Origin: Notamacropus eugenii
Lineage: Eukaryota; Chordata; Mammalia; Diprotodontia; Macropodidae
Length of the DNA: 64,000 nt
Direction: 5' to 3'
Assembly: GCF_028372415.1 (NCBI RefSeq)
Contig: NC_092872.1
Location: 260,983,008-261,047,007, forward strand
A program made the translations under genes and the position numbers. Below, piece after piece: positions 1 through 11,600 of this stretch (position 1 is its first letter; the number at the start of each line of letters is the position of its first letter). Under the pieces are notes generated by a model. It made no database searches, was not told where the DNA came from, and worked only from the letters and a program-made list of their open reading frames with translations.

Positions 1-682
1 GATACAATCAAGTGTGTACTGGTCTGGACGTAGAGAGGGATTTTTGTGCCCAGAATCTTAGGAGTTATCTCTCCACAGCCTCCTGGCCTCCAGTTCCATC
101 AGGTCAGCTCTGGGGGCTGATTTTCAGATAACCTGGATGGGCGGGGCCGCTATTCAATGTGAGACAAAGACCACCTGCCTCAGGGCCTCTACTCAGGGCT
201 GAGGTAAGACTCAGCTCTTCAGTGCCCCTAGGGGTTTTTATGCTCCAGCAATGGAGCAGTTCATAAGGCTGCTGTGCAGCCTCTGTGGCTGCTGCCTGCT
301 GCCAGAGCTATGGGAAGGCCCTTCTCCCTTCCTGGCCAGCTGAAAATACCCCATCACTGACCTTTGGCACCTGTGGGTTGAGGGATCTGAGAACTGCTGC
401 TCCTGGGACTGGGGATTATGCAACAGGAGATTCTGCCCCCAAGGGCTATTCCTGAGCCGTGCCCTGGCCAAGGCTGGGCTGGGCTCCGCTCTGCGTAGGG
501 TGCAACCGACGTTTCCATGGGTGTTTCAGGTCACTCTGGGCTCGAAATCTCTTCCACTCTGTTGTTCTCCACTTCTGCTGCTCCAGAATTTGTTGAGAGT
601 CCCTCTCTACAAGTATTTTATGGGCTGTGTGGGGAGACCCTGCATATGTGTGTCTTTCTGTTCCGCCATCTTGACTCAGCCT
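1..682 (-). mobile_element. LINE-1 5' UTR-like fragment
   Basis: On the - strand the sequence reads AGTCAAGATGGCGGAACAG near 682-660, which resembles the start of a mammalian L1 (the 'CAAGATGGCGGA' block). GC-rich, CAG-rich sequence typical of an L1 5' UTR follows and runs off the left edge. The reading frames across it (for example 832-446 and 471-238 on -) resemble no host protein. It lies in a HERC4 intron in antisense orientation. The assignment rests on motif recognition, so the exact boundaries are approximate. Confidence 0.55.
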
Positions 683-2425
683 CGCCACATTTATTTGAAT
701 GGCATTAGCCTGCTTCTGAACTTTTGATGACATGTTTGATATTTCATCATGAGTTTCATGGAAGAAGGCAATAACTAGTAGCCTTACAACTGGCTTTGGT
801 GTAGTTTCTCCATAATTCATTTGGAACAGCATGGTTATAATAAGTAATCATATTGATTTTCCAAAGACTGATCACTTATGAATGTTTCTTGTCCCCTGGA
901 AGCAGCATATCTTAGAATGCTTAGATAATATTGTCATGTCCATCCCACCAGCATCAAGACTGAAGAAATTAGCATCCAGGACAGTTGTGCATTGCATAGG
1001 ATGGGAATGGATACACACATCAGTTAATGAGCAAGGCATAACTGTGTTACAGGCGTATAGGCAGGTGAAGGTGCTAAGCCAAGAGAGGAAGCAGAAGTAT
1101 CAAGAAAGTAGAATAGGCTAAATGCAAAGAAGATGGTGGCAAAGAGCAAATTTTGCAAGAAGAGAAAATTTTCAAAACAAGCAAGGATTCAGTGAACTGC
1201 CAGGAAAGCTAAAGTAGTCCAGTAGGCATCACACCATGTACTAAGATAAGCTTCCTGGAGGACAAAGATGTAGACAGTAAGACTATAAAAATCTGTACCT
1301 TCATGTGACCTGTATCAGTGACCAAGTGTGCATAGGCACTGGTGGAATGGTTGGCTGCTGCGCTCCTCCTGATGATTAGGGAGAGGTAGGATGGATGTAG
1401 GATGGAGTTCATGTAGGGTGGTGCCCATGCAGGGTCTTTTATTTTGTTCCACTTGGCTGAATTGTGACAAGGGCTTTCCCCCCTGTAGTAGAAGAAGGTG
1501 GGAGTGAGATAAATGACTAAATTTTAAAAAAAAAATTTTTTTTACTTAAAAAGTTAAAAAAAAAAGCCAAGGAAAACCTTAGCAAGCTATGACCGTGACC
1601 CCATGCACCTACAGACAGTACAGCTACATGGTGGTCAAGTCTGCTTTGAAAACCCAGGTGTTGGTGTTTCTCTCTCTTGTAATTATGTATGTATGGTCAG
1701 AAAGTTGGATCTGTCTGTCGATCTGTGATGTATGTATTGCTAATGGTCAGGCAACTGGAAGCCCTTTCTGTTGATTATTTCTTTGTATTTTCTCTGAAGT
1801 TCAGGGTACTGACATTTTCCGTGAACCAAGTGAATAATACTTATGTGCTTGATTAAAATGATTGTTGACCCCTCAAAAGTTGCCTTTCCTTTTAGAAAAG
1901 CAAATGTGAGAACCTGTGATAGCAGGCTATCCTGGATGTGTCAGGGTGTGTGCTTTTGCATTTACCCTTTTTCTTTTCTCCTATCTGCGAAATGGGAATA
2001 AAAGGACTCAGACGATTTATCTAGCTCACTGGTTTGATGTCAAAATCAAATAAATTAACTAAAGTACCAGTACTCTCAAAGGTACAAAATGTTACACAAA
2101 TTGAATTTGTTGATTATAATTCAAAGTCAGTGATTTCCCATATATTTGTAAATGTAATGATGTTATAAATTTGCATTCATGATGTTGTAGATTATCATTG
2201 TACAGGGCTAAACCAGTTACTAGGGTAAAGCCTCAGGACCCAGTGATAGACAAAGTTAGTTCCTCCCAGTCTCTTTCTCCAGTTTGAAAAGAATCCACAA
2301 GGATTTGGGGGAATGATAAAATTCAGAGAGAAGGTAACAGATGAACGACTGCTAGGCACACTGACCCTTTCTCTAGAATTCTCCACTAATTCTCTTTAGC
2401 CACAGCATATTTATGTGCCTTTTGA
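683..2425. other. HERC4 intron sequence, nothing identified
   Basis: AT-rich intronic sequence. It holds an A/T homopolymer patch at about 1525-1566 and short uninformative reading frames (for example 882-1121 +). I recognise no exon, RNA gene or named repeat. The HERC4 exon that should precede the one at 5590 was looked for here and not found. Confidence 0.5.
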
Positions 2426-2441
2426 GGAAACAGTGTTTTTA
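2426..2441. repeat. Target-site-duplication-like repeat, left copy
   Basis: The sequence GGAAACAGTGTTTTTA at this site nearly matches GGAAAGTGTTTTTA at 4515-4528, with a 2-nt difference. The two copies bracket the ARFIP2 retrocopy, and AT-rich intronic DNA resumes outside them. On the - strand this copy lies just past the AATAAA, and its T-run also represents the shortened poly(A) tail. Confidence 0.6.
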
Positions 2442-4514
2442 TGAAAGGTTTATTTCTGGTCCCAGGCTCCCAGGCCACCCTAGGGCTGGTGTGACAGTTT
2501 CTACAGACTAGACAGGCACCCCAGAGTCCCACCCACAATTAAATTAAGAGAAACACCACCCTGGCTCCAGGGCATAGAAAGAGATAGGTAGATGCTGGGA
2601 CAGACAGCTCGGCACCCCTAGTCCTTGCCCCATACCTCCCCAGTCTGCTACCCTTTGGTCCTAAGACCCTCCCCTCTCCCTCCCCCACCAGCAGTAACGG
2701 AGGGAGTGGAGGGGGAGGGCACTGAGGGCAATGCCATTGGCTGAAGGATCCCCGAGTGATGCTAGCTCAGGGTAGGGCCCCAGGAGACCTGCTATGGGCC
2801 AAAGGAAAGACCCAGGAGTGATGCCATTGGCTTAAGGGAGAACCCTGGGAATTAATGCCATTGGTTGGGAAGAGGGCCCTTGGGGAAAACAGCCATTGAC
2901 TGAGGGGTAGTGGGAAAAGATCTGGAAAGTGAGGCCAAACTAGCTGACAGAGGAGCAGGGCCTTAGGCATCAGAACTAAGTGCTGTTGCACCTGGCCCAG
3001 TAGTTGCCCAACCTGGTCCCCTCTCCTGGGGTGTGCCTCCCTTTACCACCCACGAGAAGCTAAGGTCCTGGAAGGGAGATCCTGGGCAAGGAAGGATGAG
3101 GGGAATGGGGAAGTGTACATTCTTGCTTTCCCTGTCCCAATCTCTTCGCTACCAAAAAAGGCTTCTCTCTGCTCCCCTGGTGGGCTTGTTGGAGAGGAGG
3201 GCACTTATTCCTGCTCCCCTCAGGTCCTCCTAGGGAGGAGGTCCGCTGATCCTCCACCTAGGAGGGCTTTTTGGGAACAAGGGCCAATCCAAGGGGGCAG
3301 GCCTCACTGCTCCTGTAGCCAGGAGTGCTTCTTGGGAGTGGAGGGCCAGGCCAGGCCATCTCACTGCTCCTCCAGCCAGGAGGGTTTCTCAGAGCCTGGG
3401 GGCCGAAGCTTGATGTTGAACTGCTACAGGGTCTGCTCAAGTTGCTGCTGGTTCCCAGCGAAGTAAGCGGACATGGCATTGTGGAAAAGCAGCAGCTGTT
3501 TGTGCATCACCTTGATCTGGTTCTCCTCCATAAATTTGAGCTTGATAGCCACATCCCCACGAAGTTTCTCATACTTCTCACGATGTGTCTGGAATGTGGC
3601 CTGGGCACTCTCAAGTCGGCCCAGGGTCCCGGCATCCTGTGGACCCAAGCTCAGTTCCTCTAAGTCTGTGTGGTATGCATCATATTCCAGTCTGGCAGCC
3701 TCATATTGCTTGACAGTCATAAGAGTGTCCTCCATGGTTTTGGTGACCAGGGTGTTGATGCTGGACACAAAGAAATTGACATCCCCCAGCAGGGTCTCCC
3801 CATTTTTACACAGCAACTTCTGTGTCTCTGCATTATAACCAAATTCCTCCTGGAACTCGGGGGACTTCTGGCTGAGGTCAGCAAAGGCATCACCCAGGGC
3901 ATGCTGAGTCTGCCACAGGCTATAGAGGTGAGCATTGAGTGCCCGGCCCAACTGAAGAATACTCTCATACTTGCGCTTCCTGTCCTGTAGCATCTCAATC
4001 TGCAGCTCCAACTCTAGGTCCACGGCGAGTGATCTTCGGCCAAACCGCTAGGACAGCAGCTGCTTTGTACACTTGTAGGTGTTGATGCCCCACTTCTTGA
4101 CAATGTCAAACTTCTCCCCAGCAATGCCCCAGGCCACCTCATCACCAGGGCCAGCAGGGGTTGCATTGTGGGGCTAAGACCATCAGCCGAGCCCCCATAG
4201 CCTCCTGACACAATGCTCATCTCATTGAGATTTGGTCCAGGCATCATCACCTGCTGCAGGTCCTGCTCAAGCCCATCATCTTCAGGAAGCCGTCCAGCCT
4301 CGCCATTGCCGTGGATGGGAATCTCCATGGTGGCCACTTTCCCCAGGATCCCGTCTGTCATGGTTCTGGCTAGGCCACGCTCCCTTGACTTCTTTCCTCT
4401 CTCCCAGCAGCCTCATCTGTCCCTGCCCTGCCCTCGGGGTGCCGGGCCCATGCTGTCCTGGGACCTTGGCTCCTGGTTCCCTTTGTGCTCCTCCTGCAGG
4501 TCAGGGACACGGCC
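2442..4514 (-). pseudogene. ARFIP2: ARFIP2 (arfaptin-2) processed pseudogene
   Basis: Intronless copy of arfaptin-2, a BAR-domain protein that binds small GTPases (Arf, Arl1, Rac1) at the trans-Golgi. The start [18 protein letters not shown] is at 4361 on the - strand. The frame follows arfaptin-2 to about 'GLSPT', where it breaks: about 10-15 residues are lost and the frame shifts. In the new frame [20 protein letters not shown] reads on to 'KQLLS', then an in-frame TAG (about 4051-4049) replaces a Glu codon. From about 4023 to 3424 roughly 200 codons of the arfaptin homology/BAR domain are open, ending at a second TAG that replaces Gln in 'LEQTL-Q-FNIKL'. The remaining codons end in KPSWLEEQ and a TGA near 3359. 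A rich 3' UTR-like segment follows to an AATAAA (- strand) at 2454-2449. The lack of introns, the poly(A) signal and flanking direct repeats mark an L1-mediated retrocopy. It sits antisense inside HERC4. One frameshift plus two stops make a full-length protein impossible. Confidence 0.93.
3160..3408 (-). repeat. Degenerate tandem repeat of the ARFIP2 C-terminal codons
   Basis: Blocks starting near 3361, 3304 and 3242 (spacing about 57-62 bp) repeat the theme TCACTGCTCCT-(CC)AGCCAGGAGGG-TTTCT. Read on -, the 3361 block encodes the true end, PSWLEEQ-stop. The 3304 block reads HSWLQEQ-stop and the 3242 block reads a decayed PS-stop-VEDQ. Weaker copies may lie at about 3210 and 3165. The arfaptin stop region has therefore been tandemly amplified in the 3' UTR part of the retrocopy. 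Confidence 0.6.
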
Positions 4515-4528
4515 GGAAAGTGTTTTTA
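4515..4528. repeat. Target-site-duplication-like repeat, right copy
   Basis: GGAAAGTGTTTTTA at the 5' (- strand) end of the ARFIP2 retrocopy matches the repeat at 2426-2441. The T-rich/AAAA junction fits L1 endonuclease target preference. GC content drops sharply to its right. Confidence 0.6.
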
Positions 4529-5589
4529 AAAGGAATGTGGTGTGCCTCTCTCTGAATAAGGAAGACTGTCCTCAGGCAAATTAATGAACCTGGTAGTGCC
4601 CCAGGGAGCATTATCAAGCTACAAGTTGAAGAACAGTTCCTAGTCTTAATTGTTAGAGAGGCTATTTCCTCACTAATAGTTTCCTGAACCAGTGAAATTA
4701 TAGCCCTGGGGAAAAAAATGTGGTTTTTCTTAACTTCAAACTTGTATTATGTTAGCACAGTTCCTGATACATGATTAATGTCTGTTTTATTTGTAGCTTA
4801 TTCTGCCTTGGCTGAAGGGTTGTTCATCCTTAAGGATCCTAAAGGAGAAAAAAATGACTTCAATGTTATTTCTCTTGCACATTAAAAAAAATTATATCCT
4901 GGTTTCACTTCAAGTGTAAAATACCTACTAAAAACAATATTATTAGCAAATAAATGAACATTGTTAATTTTGTTGTATTTCTTTGGTTCTCATTAGTTGT
5001 CCTTAGGTGAATATTTTTTCAGAATGAAATAATCATTCATTCATCATCCCTCTTCATTCCTCTTGCATTGCTGACTGTATTCCTTTTCTGCCCTAAATTT
5101 TGAAGAACTTATGTAATGTTTGCAGTACTTCCAACAGTTTTTGAGGTCCTCCTGTCTTATAAGGTACAATGCTTAGTCCTGAGAGGGCTATAGAAACAAC
5201 TATGCCAATGTTCCAGCCTTTGAGAAACTTCCATTCTGATAATGGAGCCTATGTGATCTTAAACAGGAACGTAAAGGGAAATTGAGTTTTATTGAGGACA
5301 CACACTTGGCAAAGTGGTGGTGGATGAGGTTCCTTTACCATTTTCTACAGGAGCTTGTTAATTAATATATGTTCCTGGACTGAAACCTGTAACGTACTTG
5401 ATTTGGTCATTCTGATCCCTCTAGAAATCTGGGCTCCACTTTTCTTTCTGTCATGGATTCCAAGATTGTGTGTAAAAAGCTGCATTATATTAGAAGAGTC
5501 ATAGAGTATCAGGAAGCATAAGCAGATGCTCTGAAGTTCAGTACAGAAGCCTTGCATTTTTAATAATTTACATATTACTCTTTTTATAG
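4529..5589. other. HERC4 intron, no recognised element
   Basis: AT-rich intronic sequence between the ARFIP2 retrocopy and the first visible HERC4 exon. I see no repeat family or reading frame that can be assigned. The acceptor TTTTTATAG ends it at 5589. Confidence 0.5.
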
Positions 5590-5666
5590 ATGGTGAAGAA
5601 TACTTCTGTGTTAAAAGAATTTTTTCAGGTGGTGACCAGAGTTTTTCCCATTATTCTTGTCCACAG
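5590..5666 (+). CDS. HERC4: HERC4 exon (end of RCC1-like region)
   Basis: 77 nt; begins with two bases completing a split codon, then reads [18 protein letters not shown] and ends SHYSCPQ before GTAAAA. The acceptor is TTTTTATAG. This is the first HERC4 exon visible in the window; the preceding exon must lie upstream. Confidence 0.95.
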
Positions 5667-8600
5667 GTAAAAATATAGTCATATAAACCATTTTCAAGCT
5701 CATATCACTTACTAAAAATGCTTCAGAGAATTCTGATTTTCCAAAATCATGCTTTATGTAACCAAGTTATTTATCATAATGTAAGAAATCATTGAGTAAG
5801 AAATCATCAAGAAATTGATAGTTGTGGTTATTGCTTTGGTCAGTTGGCCAGTCACTATCCTCTCTTTTTTCTATCCGTTTTGTCTATGGAGATTTAATTA
5901 GCCATAATCTTTTTAGAATTCTTAGCTCATTTTTTTTTTTTTAGCCTGGAGCAGTGTAGTTGCTTGCATAGACATTGAGGTCCCCTCCTTTGCTGCTTTG
6001 TGGAATTGATATGAAAATTAACGTTAGGAGTATGATCACAATATCTCAAAGCCCCCAGTTAAGAAAATTTCTAACATTTAGGCAGAGGTTTGACTTCTAA
6101 ATTAATTTGAATTTTTGTTTATCTCTGGCTAACACCTGGCCTCTGTATGGTTGTGACAAAAATTCACAGGTTACGTTAGGGTAAAGAAATTCAGTATGCT
6201 ATGGTGTCTGATAATGGATATGGCCTTGGAGGGGAAACCAGAAAAAGAGCAGATTATTTCTTAATTTCCCTTGGTTCTTAAGGAGAGAAGTCTAAGTGGT
6301 AGCTTTGGCCTGAATCTTTCTTTCTGTTAGTCCTGTAAGGAAGGACTGGCTTCCCCTAGATCTGCTCTGCATGCTCAGCCCTGTTCCTTTTTTTTTTTCT
6401 TTCCCTTGGTGTTCCATGCTCCCCTCTGGCTCAGCTCTAGAGGGTTCCCACTTCTTTCCTTCTGATCTACAATATAAATATGCATGTCAGAGCCCTTTTG
6501 ATATTTTTTAAAGAGCCTGAAGGGCTCTAATAACGATCTACTTCTGTCTAAACGTGGCCAATTCTAAATTGTAGGATGACAATTAAAGTTGCAGTTTGTT
6601 ATTGTTTCTCTTTTTTTTTTTTAAGCTAAAGTCTTTCTTTTTCTTTAAATTTGTTTGCTTCTTTCACAATTTAGAGCCTTGGGCCACCAGATGATTTTAG
6701 ATGTCCTGACCCTTCAAAGCAGATCTGGACTATAAATGAATCTCTCATTCAGAAATGGCTGAGCAGCTCCTCTGGAAGGGTTCCATTGGAAATAGCCAAG
6801 TAAGGAAGAAAGTTATCAGGAGTGATCAAACATACATCTCATATGTGACAAAAAAGAAAGCGGAATGTAGAATCAGTTTTACTTGGGATTTTCCATTTAT
6901 AATTTTTAAAACTCCATGGCTATAGGTTACATAGCACCATAGATGAATAAATGAATGAAAAAGATTTACTAAGTGCTTACTGTGTGCCAGGAACTGTGCC
7001 AAAGCTTAAAGGGGACCTCTGACTGGAGAGGAAAGGAGACCTAGCCAGAAAGTGATTTTTCCAAGGTCACAGAGATAGCAGTATCAGTCAGAATTTGAAC
7101 CTAGGTGTTGTTCTTTCAGAGTTAGCACTCATCACACTATATTACTGTTGTTGTTTTAGTCCAGTCTGACTTTTTTTGACCTCTTTTTAGGAGGGTTTTC
7201 TTGGTAAAGATAGCAGAGTGGTTTGCCATTTTCTTCTCCAGCTCATTTTACATGTGAGGAAACTGAAGCAAATAGGGATAAGTGACTTGCCCAGGATCAC
7301 ACATCTAGTAAGTGTCTGTCTGAGGCTAGATTTGAACTCAGGGCTTCCTTACTCCAGGCCTGGAGCTATGTCCATTATGCTGCCTAGCTGCTCCTCTATT
7401 CTATGCAGCCTTACAATCTAGATCTTAATTATCTTTATTTGTCTCCTTTCATTTGACCAACTTTTATTATGAAATATATTCTTTCTGGTCTTATTATAGA
7501 CATTTATATTGAGCATGTAAAAATTTTAAAAGCATTTCTTGCCCACATTTTGACAATAGGGCATATTTAATGGTTTTTATATTTTGTGTATTAAACCAGT
7601 TTTGAAACCTACATTTCCCAAAACTAAAAGTATTTTTAAAAAAATTTAAAAAATTTTTTTAAAAAAATAAAGCAATGTCAAAAAGTATTTTTTAATGATT
7701 CATTGCATCCTAGAAATACATATTTTATGTTGTAAAGGGATGTTCTGTGGTAAAGTAAAGGTTCTGTGGTATTTGTTTCAACAACCAGTTGAGTCAGTAG
7801 TTAAGGCATTTATATATAAGGAGATTATGTTACTTTCCCAGGGTCACAAAACAGGTATGTCAGAAGTAGAATTTGAACCCAGGAGGTCTTGATTCCAAAC
7901 CCAGTACTGTAATCTACCATTATATTACACATATTTTAGTCACAACACTAAAAAAAAGCTATTTGTTTTAAGGAAATGAGTCAGAGAAACATGAATTTAA
8001 ATAAACATTCCAGAATCAGTTGACATTAGTACCTTCATTAACATCATTTACAAATTCACTATTTGGCCATCAAGTTCAAAGCACTCTGATAGTGAAGAGA
8101 ATTTCAATATTCATATAAATAATAAGAACAAACAGATGAAAAATTAACATGTCAATTTCTGTGTTGTAAATTTTTACTCAGTGAGATTGATGGAACCTTT
8201 TCTTCGGCTGCTTGTCTAAATGGCAGTTTTTTAGCTATTAGGTAAGTGCCAATTTTTTACTGTGTCTGAATGTCACTAATTATTGAATAAAAAAGCTTAC
8301 ATATTTTCTTATTACCTACTGAGAATCTTTTTATCTTAATTTTTTCAGCAATGATGATCACTATAGAACAGGCTCCAAGTTCTCAGGGGTTGATATGAAT
8401 GCTGCTAGACTTCTCTTTCACAAACTTATACAGCCTGACCATCCTCTGATAGCTCAGCAGGTTTGTCTTAAAGGGTCTTTTTATTTTGCATCATTTGTCC
8501 TGCAAGACTCATTCTGTGATCTTTTTTTAAAGATATTTTAAATGTTTTTGAAAGCAGTCATTTAAAAAAAAATTAGTAATAGTGTACTGGTAATGAGAAA

Positions 8601-11600
8601 CGTCAAGTCTGGGGGAGAAGACGATGATTATAAAGTTAGAAAATAATTTTTCTCCATTTTGTATGCTATTTACTATTCTTTCAACCATGATATACTTTTG
8701 TATATTATAGTATTAAATACCAATTATAGTAATGAAGAGATTTTGCTTTAAAGCAACTGCAGTTTTTCAGTTATATGTTTATATTGCATTTTGTAGGGTG
8801 TAACTGTAGTTAAAATGCTGAACAAGCTGTGACAGCCAAGTAATGACACAGATGGAGCTGTTTTAATCTGAGTTTCATGTGCAGGTTATATCTTAAGCTT
8901 TGTGAATTCTTTTGGAAGACTTAGACATTAATTTTTAGGCTACGCTGTAGTGTTTTTCAATTTCTGATTTTATCTTATACTTTTTTCTTTCAGTTTCCTA
9001 TTTTCTTTATTGAAGTTTGTTTGTTTATAAGTAATGTCCAATGTAAATTAAATAGGTTTTATTTTTTATTTAAAATATAGGTGGCAGCTAGTTTGGAAAA
9101 GAATCTTCTTCCAAAACTGACTAGTTCCTTACCTGATGTTGAAGCATTGAGGTTTTATCTCATTTTACCAGAATGTCCACTGATGAGTGATTCCAATAAT
9201 TTCACAACAATAACCATTCCCTTTGGAACTGCACTAGTGAATCTTGAAAAGGCGCCTTTGAGAGTACTTGGTAAGATGTGACGTTTTCTGTGAACATACT
9301 GAATAGCAGCTGGTAGTGTGTATCCCTTCCTGCTGGTGCTCACTCACCCTTACTTCACACAGTGCTCTTGTTTCATCTTCCCATTTCCAACCATTCCCAT
9401 GTAGTTTTCTTTCTTATTTTTCCTAAATATGTTAGATGAACACAATAGTGCATTGTACCCTCAGTTTCAGAATATCTCTGATAAAACTTTTTTTAAATAT
9501 TGCTGATATAGTAGAGTAATATTCTTCATCTGGACATTTGCAGCGGCCTTCTAATTGGTTTCCTGGTTTTCATTCAGTCAGTAAGCATTTATTAAGTACA
9601 TGCTATAAGCCAGGCACTGTGCTAAGTACATGAGATACAAAAAGAGGCAAAAGATAGTGTCTATGTTCAAAGATCCCACGTTCTCATTGGGGAGACATTG
9701 AGCAAGCAAATATTTACAAAAAAAAAACTATTTACAGGATAAATAGGAACTAATTAACAGGGGGAAGGCATTAGAAATAAGAGAGGTTAGGGAAGACTCA
9801 GTAAAAGAAGGAATTTTATTTGAGACTTGAAGCCAGGAACATCAGCAGGTGAAGTGGGAGAGTATTCCAGGCATAGGGGACAGCCTTGAGCCAAGGAGGG
9901 TCTTTTTTGTGAAACAGCCAGGAGACCAGAGGCAAAATCAAGGATTGTGTGTTTTGGAATAAGATGTAAGAAGCCTGGAAAAGTAGGAGGGGACTAGGGT
10001 AAGAAGGACTAAGAATGACAAACAGAGCATTTTGTATTTGATCCTGGAGATGCTAGGGAGCCAAAGGAGTTTATTGAGTAGGTAGGGGGTGACCTGTTCA
10101 TACCTGCCCACTGCTGCCATTTTAGTCTTACTAAAGCACTAACTGTAACATCCCTTTAGAACACCAATTAAGTTCAGCATCTTAGTTCTGACTTTTCAGG
10201 CCCTACCCTCCCTTATACTCTTCCCTTTCATACACCATCATTTCTAGTGAAATTGCACTGCATTTGCTATCAACATTTCCTGTGGTTTCCCTCCTCTTTC
10301 TGTTGCTTATATTATTTTTTCTGCTTGAAATGTACTCTTATTTCTCCTAGTTCTCCTGTTCAGCTTCTGTCATCTTTCAAAGCCCAGCTCAAATGCGGTC
10401 CATTCCATGAAGCAGTTTCTCCTGCTTCCTCAGTAATCTCTGACAACTTATAGCTAACATCACAGTTCATACTTTTATTCCTGTTCATGTTATATCTTAT
10501 AGTTATTTCTGTATATATTTGTATTTCTACTGTAAGTCTATAAGTCTGTACATTCCATGAGGGAAGGGACCATGTACTGCTCTTCTTTGGGTCATCATGG
10601 CATGCTGTACTTAATAGGGGCTTGACATATATTTATGAATGACTGTTTGATCACAACCCATTTTTTTTGCTGAACCAGAATTCTCAGTTAATCTGCATTA
10701 GCAAACCTTCAAGGATCCTGCTTAGAGTAGAACATCAAGTGCTTCTTGAATTCTGACATATTTTCTTCTGGGCCTTTTCCCTCACTTGTTGACTCCTGAT
10801 TCTGGAATCGTTTTCTGGAATGTTGGATCATCTTTATTTTAATTCCTTGTATTCTTTGCATATTTTTTGCTTTCTTATTACAGACCTTCTCCTTACCTTG
10901 ACTTAATCACTTTTCTGCACCCAATACAGGCCTTCCTGTACTCATTTCTAGTTATGTAACTGGCTTTTATAACTTATTGGCAGCCTACAAGCCCAGCACT
11001 GACAAGGTTGGGCTGTGTACAGGTCAGGACATTAAGAAAGGGTCAGGCTGTGGGAGCAAACTGACCAGGTAAGGAAGATTACCACGAGAAATATTAGTCC
11101 AGATAGGGAGTCATATATTAGAAAATTGTCAGTTTAGGTGAAGGTGTAGTAGAAACAGAGGCTATCTGGCAGGATAGCTGAAGGAGGGCTGCTCTCTGGT
11201 ATTCAGGTACTTTTGTCCTTCTTCTCTGAAGGGACCAGTTCTTGAGTACACTTGACCTGAAGTAAATGACACACAGCTTGCCTAGTACAGAGGAGGGGAA
11301 AACCAAAGGCAACTATTATCAGAGGTATTTGATCTGACACACAGCTTTGTGATGTTTGACTTTTTCACTCAGTTTCCAAGATTGTATTGCCTCATAAATA
11401 CACTTATATTGCAAATCTGTTACGTTAGGATCAGAAAATAATTTTTGAATAAAATCTGTGACTTAATAGCAATAAAGTTTTTGCAGCTTAAATATTTAAA
11501 TTGAATCGTTGCTTAGATTTTTGAATATTCAAACCAGTTGTGAACAGATGTTAATACTGAGTCTTTTAAATGTCTTCTATTGATTTCTGTATCTTACTTG

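Noticed and set aside
446..832. 128-codon - strand frame near the left edge
   Set aside because: It spans the start of an L1 5' UTR-like fragment and has no protein-family features.
3473..3990. Open frames on the + strand across the ARFIP2 retrocopy (for example 3473-3838 and 3670-3990)
   Set aside because: They are antisense shadows of the arfaptin-2 reading frame and resemble no protein.
3424..4023. A 199-codon - strand frame that might be a new BAR-domain gene
   Set aside because: It is the middle of the ARFIP2 retrocopy. Its apparent start is a GTG (Val) codon inside the parental frame, and stops border both ends.
1..5589. Search for the preceding HERC4 exon (RCC1-like repeat end)
   Set aside because: No frame resembling the RLD and no suitable donor was found; it must lie left of the window.
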